Below, piece after piece: positions 8,459 to 15,822 of a stretch of DNA of 64,000 bases. Under the pieces are notes generated by a model. The model searched no databases. It saw nothing but the letters and a program-made list of their open reading frames with translations, and was not told the DNA's origin. Both the position numbers and the translations under genes were made by a program. Numbering within the stretch: the first letter of the stretch is position 1; the number at the start of each line of letters is the position of its first letter. The DNA is from Pseudoflavitalea rhizosphaerae (GTDB lineage Bacteria > Bacteroidota > Bacteroidia > Chitinophagales > Chitinophagaceae): the NCBI RefSeq assembly GCF_003991355.1, contig NZ_RCSU01000008.1, positions 124,001-188,000 of the forward strand, read 5' to 3'.

Positions 8459-11152
8459 CTATGCTCTCCCACTGGCTTCCACAGCCTGTTCCAGCGCTTC
8501 GTTAAAATGTTTCTCCGAGATCAGTTCCTCCAAAGTGAAATGCATGCGGTATTTCCAGTAGTGACCGGTAATGGCCGGGATATTAATGCGCTCTTCATCG
8601 GGATTATCCCGACGAAGTTTCTCATCCATACCCAGCAGGTCCTGCAACTGGAAGATGGCCCACATGGCCGGCGCCTGCAGGTGTTGCATCACGATGGCTT
8701 TGTTGATCCAGGGTTCGCAAAAATACGGCGCCTCGCCCCACTGTTCCAATTCCTGTTGAAAGAAATGTTGTGTGCGTACATGGTCTTCTTCCCACCAACC
8801 CCTGATGGTGCTCATATCATGCGTACTGGGTGTAACCACGGAGAGATAAGGCACGGCGGGCAGTCTGAGGAATTCACGGGCTGCTTCCTTGGGCATACGT
8901 TGTATTTCGAGGCTCAGGATACCGAGCTGTTTCATCGCGTCGGGAACGCAATGGGGCACCATGCCAAGGTCTTCTCCGCAGATCAGCATATTGGTACTGC
9001 GTTTGAGCGCAGGTAGTTTTTTCATGGCTTCATCCATCCAGGTTTCATCCTGGCGATGGTAGAAATAGTTCCAATACAATTCCTGTAATTGTTGCTGCGT
9101 GTAACCATCGAGGTGACGGAAGCTGGTGATCTGGTCCATGGAGATCCTGAAATGAAGACCTTCACCGTTGGAGCCTGGATGTTCAAAGAAGATCACATTG
9201 GAGATAAGATCATAAAGCCCCTGTTTGATATGGAGATTGTCTTCCGATGCTTCGCGGTTATTGAAATGGTCCTGCACCTGTTTTTGAGTGCTGAATTCCG
9301 GCAGTAGTTCATAGTTTCCATCACCTGTGGGTCGAAGGTATGTACGGACCTTTTCATGGTTCGGTCCGAACAGTTCCCAGAGTACGGCATCTGTGATATA
9401 AGGTCTGCAATAACGGTTATAGTCAAACGCAATATTGCGCTGGTGCAATTCACTCACTTTTACCGGTAATGCGGGTGAGAAAGTACCCATAATACCTTCC
9501 ACGGCATGAACGGGAATGCTCCAGATGCGGAAGAAGCCGAGGATATGATCGATGCGGAAAGCATCGAAGTAATTGCCCATTTGCACGAAGCGGCGATGCC
9601 ACCATTCAAAATCATCTTCTGCCATGCGCGCCCAGTTGTAGGTGGGGAATCCCCAGTTCTGTCCTTTTACGGCAAAATCATCCGGTGGTGCGCCTGCCTG
9701 CTGGCCCATATGATAGAGCTCGGGCTCCATCCAGGCATCGCAGCCATAACGGTATACGCCGATAGGTATATCACCTTTGAGGATCACGCCGTGTTTGTGG
9801 GCATATTCCGCTGCGTCTTTCAGTTGCAGGTGCAGATGGTACTGCGTGAAATAATGAATGGCAACCTGGTCGAAATGCCTGGCGGATGGCGCCACCAGTT
9901 TCTGAATGGCGGCCTTGTCGTAAGTGCTATGCGTTTTCCACTGGTTGAAATCGACGGTCTTGTTCTTGTCGCGCAGGTAAGAGAAGGCGGCATACGGAAC
10001 AAGCCAGTGTTCATTGTCTTTGAAGAAAGCGAGATAGTCTTCGTTCTGCAACCATTCTTCCTTCTGCAAAAAGTAGAGTTCGCGGATGGCGCCCAGCTTG
10101 TATTTCATCACTTCTTCATAATCCATATCAGGCAGTGCATTAAGCTCCTGTTGTTTTTTCTTCAGTGGCTTGATGATAGCTGTGTATTTCTTTCCGGCTA
10201 CTGCGGATAAATTAAGATAGAGCGGATGCAATGCAAAGGCGGAGATGGCTGCATAAGGATAGGTGTCTATCCAGGTATGTGTAGCGATGGTATCGTTCAC
10301 GGGCAGGATCTGGACCAGTTTCAGTCCACACCTGGAAGCCCAGTCGGCCAGCAGTTTCAGGTCTGTGAACTCCCCGGTGCCGAAAGAATTCCTGCTGCGC
10401 AGGCTGAATACGGGAACAGATACGCCGGCCCCTTTCCAGTTGTTGTTGAGGATATGTACAAATCCATCATGCGCCAGTGTAAGCTGGTAATTGTGCGCAT
10501 CGCCAAAGAGTGAACGGTTCTCCCCTGTTTCGAACTGTACAAAATGGTCCTCTTTGGTATTGTACACTCCGTATTTGTAATGAAGCGGGAATTCATCTTT
10601 CGGGATATCAAGCTTGATTGTCCACCAGCCATTCTCCAGTGAAAGCAACAATGATTTCTTTTCTTCCCATTCTCCGGTACTGATGCTGCTGCCGGTAAGG
10701 CAGATCACTTCGTTCTTTTTCAGCAACGGGGCTTTCACTTTGAAAACATGACTGAAATGTTTCGGCCATTTGCCCCGTTTCCTGGGTTTGTTTCCTGCCA
10801 GCAATACATTTTGAAAAGGCGCGGTGTAGAACGCATTCTCAAATTCGCCTGCATGGTTCCAGGTGTCCACTACCTGCACTTCTTCCAGCTGTGCGGAGTG
10901 GATGTCCAGCACACGGTCCTCTCCCCATTCCATTACATGGTGGCCATCATCGTTGAGAAGGATGTATTTGTATCGGAGGGATGAATTTTTCTGAAGCGGG
11001 ATATCAATGGTCCCATGCCAGAATTCATCATTCAGGTAAGTGAGCTGAAAGGCATTCGTAATCGTGTCATTTCCCAGTGCTTCAACATTTCCCGTTACTG
11101 CCAGTTGCTGTCCGAAACGGGTATGGAAGCGGATATAAAAGTGAATCTTCAT
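8459..11152 (-). CDS. malQ: 4-alpha-glucanotransferase with starch-binding domains
   Basis: An 897-residue GH77 enzyme of the large, plant DPE2-like form: two N-terminal CBM20-type starch-binding modules (starting IHFYIRFHTRFGQQLAVTGN and EVICLTGSSISTGEWEEKKSL), then the catalytic barrel. Motifs FDAFRIDHILGFFRIWSIP, LICGEDLGMVP and SVVTPSTHDMSTIRGWW fit the GH77 Asp/Glu/Asp triad. It transfers alpha-1,4-glucan segments between maltodextrins in the cytoplasm. The open frame extends to 11218, but the ATG at 11152 gives the family's typical N-terminus directly followed by the CBM20. It heads a likely operon with the dipeptide epimerase. Confidence 0.9.
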   Translation of the reverse strand: MKIHFYIRFHTRFGQQLAVTGNVEALGNDTITNAFQLTYLNDEFWHGTIDIPLQKNSSLRYKYILLNDDGHHVMEWGEDRVLDIHSAQLEEVQVVDTWNHAGEFENAFYTAPFQNVLLAGNKPRKRGKWPKHFSHVFKVKAPLLKKNEVICLTGSSISTGEWEEKKSLLLSLENGWWTIKLDIPKDEFPLHYKYGVYNTKEDHFVQFETGENRSLFGDAHNYQLTLAHDGFVHILNNNWKGAGVSVPVFSLRSRNSFGTGEFTDLKLLADWASRCGLKLVQILPVNDTIATHTWIDTYPYAAISAFALHPLYLNLSAVAGKKYTAIIKPLKKKQQELNALPDMDYEEVMKYKLGAIRELYFLQKEEWLQNEDYLAFFKDNEHWLVPYAAFSYLRDKNKTVDFNQWKTHSTYDKAAIQKLVAPSARHFDQVAIHYFTQYHLHLQLKDAAEYAHKHGVILKGDIPIGVYRYGCDAWMEPELYHMGQQAGAPPDDFAVKGQNWGFPTYNWARMAEDDFEWWHRRFVQMGNYFDAFRIDHILGFFRIWSIPVHAVEGIMGTFSPALPVKVSELHQRNIAFDYNRYCRPYITDAVLWELFGPNHEKVRTYLRPTGDGNYELLPEFSTQKQVQDHFNNREASEDNLHIKQGLYDLISNVIFFEHPGSNGEGLHFRISMDQITSFRHLDGYTQQQLQELYWNYFYHRQDETWMDEAMKKLPALKRSTNMLICGEDLGMVPHCVPDAMKQLGILSLEIQRMPKEAAREFLRLPAVPYLSVVTPSTHDMSTIRGWWEEDHVRTQHFFQQELEQWGEAPYFCEPWINKAIVMQHLQAPAMWAIFQLQDLLGMDEKLRRDNPDEERINIPAITGHYWKYRMHFTLEELISEKHFNEALEQAVEASGRA

Positions 11153-11230
11153 CAATGCAGTTTTTTCACAGCAGACATAGTTTGAAAAGGAAATATGTAT
11201 CCTCCGGAACTCGTCCACTCAGCGAATTTA

Positions 11231-11251
11231 TTACAAAGTGTAATAATTACA
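11231..11251. promoter_or_regulatory. Overlapping dyads upstream of malQ
   Basis: Two interlocking inverted repeats, TTACA-aag-TGTAA (11231-11243) and TGTAAT-a-ATTACA (11239-11251), lie about 80 bases upstream of malQ. They resemble an operator for a dimeric regulator, but no clear promoter boxes were placed and no regulator is nearby. Confidence 0.3.
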
Positions 11252-11314
11252 CAATATAGTTTTAAAGGATTCCTGATCAGGGATTTTCTGGACTAAGGTT
11301 TATGAAGTACGGCG

Positions 11315-11496
11315 GGGTGCGGCTGACCAAAAAGAGCTATTGAGTTTACCCGGGGAGCAGTCGCTCGCCTCCCGGCGAGTGACGGATATTAGTTCGCCTC
11401 CGGCGAACACTGTACTCGCCAGAGGCGAGCCAATACAAGTTACTCGCCTCCCGGCGAGCAACTGCCGACACCCTGCCTTTTTAGTCAGCCTCACCC
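11315..11496. repeat. REPIN-like nested inverted repeat, copy 2, with outer flanking inverted repeat
   Basis: The core (11358-11464) has the same outer CAGTCGCTCGCC/GGCGAG arms and inner hairpins as copies 1, 3 and 4, though the outer arms carry CCC instead of TCT loops. Outside it, a 20-base inverted repeat with two mismatches (11315-11334 GGGTGCGGCTGACCAAAAAG against 11477-11496) encloses the whole element. It fills most of the gap between malQ and the small gene at 11600. Confidence 0.75.
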
Positions 11497-11574
11497 TGAA
11501 AACGGTTTTGAACATTTTTTAGGGTGGGTATGGATGAAATTAATCTAAAACGCGAATAATTAACCCTTTCCCCT

Positions 11575-11582
11575 TATTTTTG
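11575..11582 (+). promoter_or_regulatory. -7 element of the small membrane-protein gene
   Basis: TATTTTTG matches TAnnTTTG and lies 17 bases before the ATG at 11600. No good -33 TTTG is present at the right distance. Confidence 0.45.
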
Positions 11583-11599
11583 CACAAATTTTTTAGAAC

Positions 11600-11758
11600 A
11601 TGACAAGGTCCGCAAAACAAAAAGGCATTTACTGGATTCTGTTTTTCTTATTTACTGCCCTTTTCCTTTATGCTACTGTGGTTCATCCCTGGGAGTACCT
11701 GACAATGATCCTTCCTTTCGTGTGCACGTTCTTCGTGTTGGCTATGGACATCATTTGA
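11600..11758 (+). CDS. Small two-helix membrane protein
   Basis: A 52-residue reading frame starting with ATG at 11600. The N-terminus is basic (MTRSAKQKG). It is followed by two hydrophobic segments, IYWILFFLFTALFLYATVV and MILPFVCTFFVLAMDII, joined by a short HPWEYLT turn: a helical hairpin in the inner membrane. It has its own -7 element upstream and a strong hairpin terminator downstream, which supports a real gene. No family recognised and no function can be assigned. Confidence 0.65.
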   Translation: MTRSAKQKGIYWILFFLFTALFLYATVVHPWEYLTMILPFVCTFFVLAMDII

Positions 11759-11788
11759 GTTTAATTTTCAACTTCTTTATACAAATCG

Positions 11789-11820
11789 AATGCCCCGCCT
11801 TATGGCAGGGCATTTGTGTT
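11789..11820. terminator. Bidirectional terminator between convergent genes
   Basis: An 11-bp stem with one mismatch (AATGCCCCGCC / GGCAGGGCATT, loop TTAT) followed by TGTGTTTTTC. It sits between the small membrane-protein gene and the convergent L,D-transpeptidase gene and can serve both. Confidence 0.7.
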
Positions 11821-11843
11821 TTTCTTATGTTCCTTCAAGTAAA

Positions 11844-13022
11844 TCACTTTTCAATGTAGATCGATTGCTTGAGTTTCACCGCTACATTCTTATCGAGGCG
11901 GATGGCGGGCGACCAGCGGGGCATTTTCTCAAAAGCTTCCGCCAGGCGGTAATTGATCTCATCATTCCCTCCTTTCAATACTTTCACTGCATGGGTTGCG
12001 CCTGCAGTATCGATCACGAATTCCATCATCACGTATGCTTTTGATTGCCCCTCTTCGAGGTACTCACTCATTTCGCTGCTCAGTTTATCGATGAATGACT
12101 GGAATTCCTGGTTACCTCCTGGAAATACGGGCAATGAATTCACGGTGTTTGCAATCTCCCCGGTATATTCTTTCACGATGCGCGCCGGTCTTTTCTTCTT
12201 CACAGGTTTCGCATCTTTTTCAACGAGGGCCGGCATTTCGTTTTCCATCCGGTAGTTTCCCTTCTTGTTTACGGAAACAACGGGGATCTGATGTGTCCGG
12301 TTGAAGTATTCATAAACATCACTGAGTTCTTCAGTCATCATTTTGTATTCGGGGTATTCCCTGAGGTACCTGGTCAGGTAGTCCACACTTTTCTGATTGT
12401 TGAACTGGATGGGAAAAATATGCACGGGAATGAAATCCTGTCCCTGTCCACGGGCCAGCGAAGCCAGCACATAAAGCTCTTCTATCTGATCATCATTCAC
12501 GGGAATGCAGCCTGTTGTAACGCAGCTGCCGTGAATATAGATATCACCGCCTGGCTGGAGGGAATCGGAAAGTATTTTATCTGAAGCATTGGGATAATTG
12601 AGGCCCAGGCTCAGGTGATAATTACTTCTTGGATTGAATTCGTTGATATAGTAAAGGCCTTCGGGCACTTGGTAATCGCCCATCATACGCTTGGGTCCGA
12701 GTGTGCCGGCGAGTGCGCAGACCTTATAGGTTTTGAAGAGTTTGAATTTTTCAGTGTATTCGCTTTTCACCCATACTTCAAGTTTACTGTCGTACTTGAA
12801 GGAGCGCACATACATGAATTTGAAAGGCCATTTCAGGTCCTTCGCCTGGAACTGCTTCATCAAAGTATCTTCCTTGCGTTTCCAGGCGTCGCCGGAACGG
12901 GGGAAAGATTTTTGGTATTCAACAAAGTTGAGGGAAGAAGCAGATGCCTGCGATCTTGCTGTTCCGTGGAGAAACAGGGAAGCTGCTACAATCAGAAGAT
13001 ATCTCATGGTTCTAAATCGCAC
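11844..13022 (-). CDS. L,D-transpeptidase-like protein with C-terminal TonB-type domain
   Basis: A 392-residue exported protein. After a signal peptide (LLIVAASLFLHGTARSQA) comes a YkuD/ErfK-like L,D-transpeptidase domain. Its catalytic signature is IHGSCVTTGCIPV, with His164 and nucleophile Cys172. Such enzymes cross-link or modify peptidoglycan stem peptides in the periplasm. Residues about 300-392 match a TonB C-terminal domain (LPVFPGGNQEFQSFI ... VMMEFVIDTAGATHAVKVLKGG ... MPRWSPAIR), which is unusual in this enzyme class. An alternative start five codons downstream (13007) gives a tighter signal peptide. It converges on a small membrane-protein gene. Confidence 0.82.
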   Translation of the reverse strand: MRFRTMRYLLIVAASLFLHGTARSQASASSLNFVEYQKSFPRSGDAWKRKEDTLMKQFQAKDLKWPFKFMYVRSFKYDSKLEVWVKSEYTEKFKLFKTYKVCALAGTLGPKRMMGDYQVPEGLYYINEFNPRSNYHLSLGLNYPNASDKILSDSLQPGGDIYIHGSCVTTGCIPVNDDQIEELYVLASLARGQGQDFIPVHIFPIQFNNQKSVDYLTRYLREYPEYKMMTEELSDVYEYFNRTHQIPVVSVNKKGNYRMENEMPALVEKDAKPVKKKRPARIVKEYTGEIANTVNSLPVFPGGNQEFQSFIDKLSSEMSEYLEEGQSKAYVMMEFVIDTAGATHAVKVLKGGNDEINYRLAEAFEKMPRWSPAIRLDKNVAVKLKQSIYIEK

Positions 13023-13130
13023 GGTTGAATAACGTTTTCAGGCCCGGTATATTTTAGGAAAATGGTTGGGTCGGGTAAAATTAACAAATAAAGAAAAGCG
13101 AAGGACAATCGTGGTTGTTAACATTGTGGA

Positions 13131-13167
13131 AAAACAAGGCCGTTGCGCACTGTGGTGGCAACGGCCT
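13131..13167 (-). terminator. Terminator of the hppD gene
   Basis: On the minus strand a perfect 10-bp stem AGGCCGTTGC / GCAACGGCCT with an 11-base loop is followed by TGTTTTT. It lies 66 bases past the hppD stop. Confidence 0.8.
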
Positions 13168-13232
13168 GAAGAACTTGGGGCCATTGAGGCTGATCGTCTG
13201 CTCAACACTCAATCGCCCCGATTGAACAAGAA

Positions 13233-14363
13233 TCAGAGATTGCCCCTGAGTTCCTGTTCGCGCTCAATGGCTTCGAAGAGAGCTTTGAAGTTCCCTTTGC
13301 CGAAGCTTTTGGCGCCTTTGCGCTGTATGATCTCAAAAAAGAGGGTTGGTCTGTCTTCCACTGGTTTGCTGAAGATCTGGAGAAGATATCCTTCATTGTC
13401 GCGGTCCACCAGGATACCAAGCTCTTTCAGCGGCTCGATGTCCTCATCGATCTTTCCTACTCTTTCTTCCAGTTCATCGTAATATGTTGTTGGCACTTTC
13501 AGGAATTCCACACCGCGGTTGCGGAGGTCGTTCACGGTTGTGACGATATCTGCCGTAGCAAGCGCCACGTGTTGACAACCTTCGCCGTCATAGAATTCCA
13601 GGTATTCTTCCACCTGTGATTTTTTCTTTCCTTCTGCGGGCTCATTGATGGGGAATTTCACGAAGCCGTTGCCGTTGCTCATCACTTTACTCATCAGTGC
13701 AGAGTATTCGGTGGAGATATCCTTATCATCGAAGCTGAGGATATTCCGGAAGCCCATTACATCTTCATAGAAGCTCACCCATTTGTTCATCTGGTTCCAG
13801 CCTACATTGCCTACACAATGGTCAACATACAAGAGACCTGTTGGAGGTGGATTGTAAACGGTGTTCCAGGCTTTGTATCCGGGCATGAATGCGCCGGTAT
13901 AATTTTTCCGCTCGATGAAGAGGTGAATGGTTTCTCCGTAAGTGTGAATGCCACTCATCACTACTTCACCGAATTCATCTTTGCTGCGGGTAGGCTCCAT
14001 ATAGCTTTTTGCGCCGCGTTTGGTGGTCTCTTCCCAGCTGCTGGTAGCATCATCCACGCGGAGCGCCAGCATTTTTACGCCATCACCGTGTTTGTAAATA
14101 TGATCGGCGATCTCGTTGTGGGCGCGTAACGGTGTAGTGAAAACGAAAGTGAGTTTGTTCTGGCGAACTGCATAAGACGCACGGTCCTTCACTCCTGTTT
14201 CAGGACCTGCATAAGCCAGGCTTTGAAAACCGAAAGCGGTTTTATAATAATGAGCGGCCTGTTTGGCATTGCCCACATAGAATTCTACATAATCCGTTCC
14301 CTGCAATGGCAGGAAATCGATATTGGTTTCATTATTGTTATTAACCGCAGTAAGCGTTGACAT
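13233..14363 (-). CDS. hppD: 4-hydroxyphenylpyruvate dioxygenase
   Basis: A 376-residue Fe(II) dioxygenase that converts 4-hydroxyphenylpyruvate to homogentisate in tyrosine degradation. Two vicinal-oxygen-chelate domains are seen. The iron ligands are His182 (YVDHCVGN), His265 (CQHVALAT) and Glu344 (LFFEIIQRKG), and the substrate-gating C-terminal helix GAKSFGKGNFKALFEAIEREQ is intact. Length is normal. The rest of the homogentisate pathway is not in the window; it lies downstream of hutG but is separated by 391 bases and a REPIN-like repeat, so it is probably a separate transcript with its own terminator. Confidence 0.97.
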   Translation of the reverse strand: MSTLTAVNNNNETNIDFLPLQGTDYVEFYVGNAKQAAHYYKTAFGFQSLAYAGPETGVKDRASYAVRQNKLTFVFTTPLRAHNEIADHIYKHGDGVKMLALRVDDATSSWEETTKRGAKSYMEPTRSKDEFGEVVMSGIHTYGETIHLFIERKNYTGAFMPGYKAWNTVYNPPPTGLLYVDHCVGNVGWNQMNKWVSFYEDVMGFRNILSFDDKDISTEYSALMSKVMSNGNGFVKFPINEPAEGKKKSQVEEYLEFYDGEGCQHVALATADIVTTVNDLRNRGVEFLKVPTTYYDELEERVGKIDEDIEPLKELGILVDRDNEGYLLQIFSKPVEDRPTLFFEIIQRKGAKSFGKGNFKALFEAIEREQELRGNL

Positions 14364-14619
14364 AGTTAAATGTTTTTGATCTGCAATAAATGAATGGTCT
14401 GCAGGAGACCGGCAATAATTCAGTTGGCGTAAAAAGAGAAAAGTGGAACAGTTGGTAGTTCCCGGTGCAGTTATTATTCTACGGGCGCTGTCATGGCAAG
14501 CGCCTCCATCAACAGGCAGTAGTTGTGGCGCTTATCGTCGAATATCTTATGCGGATAGTCTGGTCGCATGCAGATACAAAGATAAAGTAATTCATGTGCA
14601 ATTTCCAAGCGGAGTGTGG
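14364..14619. other. Gene-free stretch between hutG/REPIN copy 3 and hppD
   Basis: Upstream of hppD I see no convincing TAnnTTTG box, RNA gene or conserved reading frame. A short reverse frame near 14474-14620 is not supported by any start signal. Confidence 0.4.
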
Positions 14620-14723
14620 CAGTCGCTCGCCTCTGGCGAGTGACCTGTATTTGTTCGCCTCCGGCGAACACCGTGTCGCCGGAGGCGACGGAATAGAAGT
14701 CACTCGCCGGAGGCGAGCGACTG
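14620..14723. repeat. REPIN-like nested inverted repeat, copy 3
   Basis: Outer arms CAGTCGCTCGCCTCTGGCGA and its complement (ending GCGAGCGACTG) enclose GTTCGCCTCCGGCGAAC and TCGCCGGAGGCGA hairpins. The complementarity continues outward as GTGTGG / GCACAC. It lies 31 bases past the hutG stop. Confidence 0.88.
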
Positions 14724-14754
14724 GGCACACGCTGAGTTTTTTTCAACAGCGCCT

Positions 14755-15795
14755 CTATGCCTTCACGAAATCGCTGACCAGGTAGCTGATGAGCTTGCCG
14801 GTGGATTCATCTTTTCTGCCATCTTCCATCCTCGTTGCGCCTTCACAAATATGCAGGTAGGCAGGTCTGCCGCTGGCTGCAAACAGAGAAACGTACTGGC
14901 GGGCGTGCAGTGAATTCAGACCGGCGGGCGTTGCTGCGCTGGACAAAACACCTTCGATGCTGTCCAGGTCCAGCTCCACTCCTGTTGGCTGATCTTCCAT
15001 GAAGTCCAGCGCATCGGCGAGCGACTGTACGAATGTTCTTTTTTGCCTTATGAAGATATCCTCGTAAGTGATGCAGTCGATGAAAGGATTGTTCACGATA
15101 TCCATCCACACATTCTGCGGTAGATAATTCTCATGGAGTCCCACGATACAGTATTTCTGCAGGTAGCCATCTTCTTCTGCATAGCGGAACCCGTTACCAC
15201 TGTGGCGGCCTTCGGCGGGCCTGTAATCGGAATGTGCATCCAGGTTCACGCAATTGATCTGCGCCAGCGGAATGATGCCAGCCTTGTGCAGCCCTTTGGA
15301 AGCGCCTTTCAACATCGGGTAGGCATTATTGTGACCTCCGCCGATTGCGATGGGGATTTTGTTTTGGGCAGTGATCACTTTCACTATTGCTTCTACCGCA
15401 TCATCAATGGCGCTCACGGCATGACGATAAGCATTCAGGCTCTCTTCCTCGTCGTGTGCATTATTCTGGATGAGCTGGTGAAGATCTCCGAAATCAAAAT
15501 GCCCCAGCACCAGGATATTGTCGCCAATCAGGAAATCATTACTCTGAATATTGAGAAAGCTGCGGAGGAATGGTTGCCAGGAGGATTCCGTTCCTCCTAC
15601 TCCCCTGTTGGCTTTTACACCAATATCTTCCGGAATTCCGAAGAGCACGAATTTCGCTTTGCTCTGGCCCAGGTTGGTTTCCCAGTGCTGATCCCCGGCC
15701 AGCACTTCCACACATTCGCCCAGCTTGGTTTCAAAACGCCTGATCTTTGTGTACTTGAGAATTTCAGCTTTGTCGTAGAACTCGAAGTGTTTCAT
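14755..15795 (-). CDS. hutG: Formimidoylglutamase (arginase/ureohydrolase family)
   Basis: A 346-residue ureohydrolase. The binuclear Mn site is visible as His155 (GGGHNNAYP), Asp186-Ala-His188-Ser-Asp190 and Asp276-Leu-Asp278. The family includes arginase, agmatinase and formimidoylglutamase. The formimidoylglutamase call (N-formimino-L-glutamate to glutamate plus formamide, last step of histidine degradation) rests on its position in the hutI operon and on HutH and HutU being encoded 18 kb away. It starts 27 bases after the stop of the membrane-protein gene that separates it from hutI. Confidence 0.82.
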   Translation of the reverse strand: MKHFEFYDKAEILKYTKIRRFETKLGECVEVLAGDQHWETNLGQSKAKFVLFGIPEDIGVKANRGVGGTESSWQPFLRSFLNIQSNDFLIGDNILVLGHFDFGDLHQLIQNNAHDEEESLNAYRHAVSAIDDAVEAIVKVITAQNKIPIAIGGGHNNAYPMLKGASKGLHKAGIIPLAQINCVNLDAHSDYRPAEGRHSGNGFRYAEEDGYLQKYCIVGLHENYLPQNVWMDIVNNPFIDCITYEDIFIRQKRTFVQSLADALDFMEDQPTGVELDLDSIEGVLSSAATPAGLNSLHARQYVSLFAASGRPAYLHICEGATRMEDGRKDESTGKLISYLVSDFVKA

Positions 15796-15822
15796 ATGCT
15801 AATCGTTTTTCCGGAATTGAAA

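Noticed and set aside
14474-14620. Short reverse reading frame upstream of hppD (ending LLMEALAMTAPVE)
   Set aside because: No credible start signal; its upstream part runs through the REPIN-like repeat.
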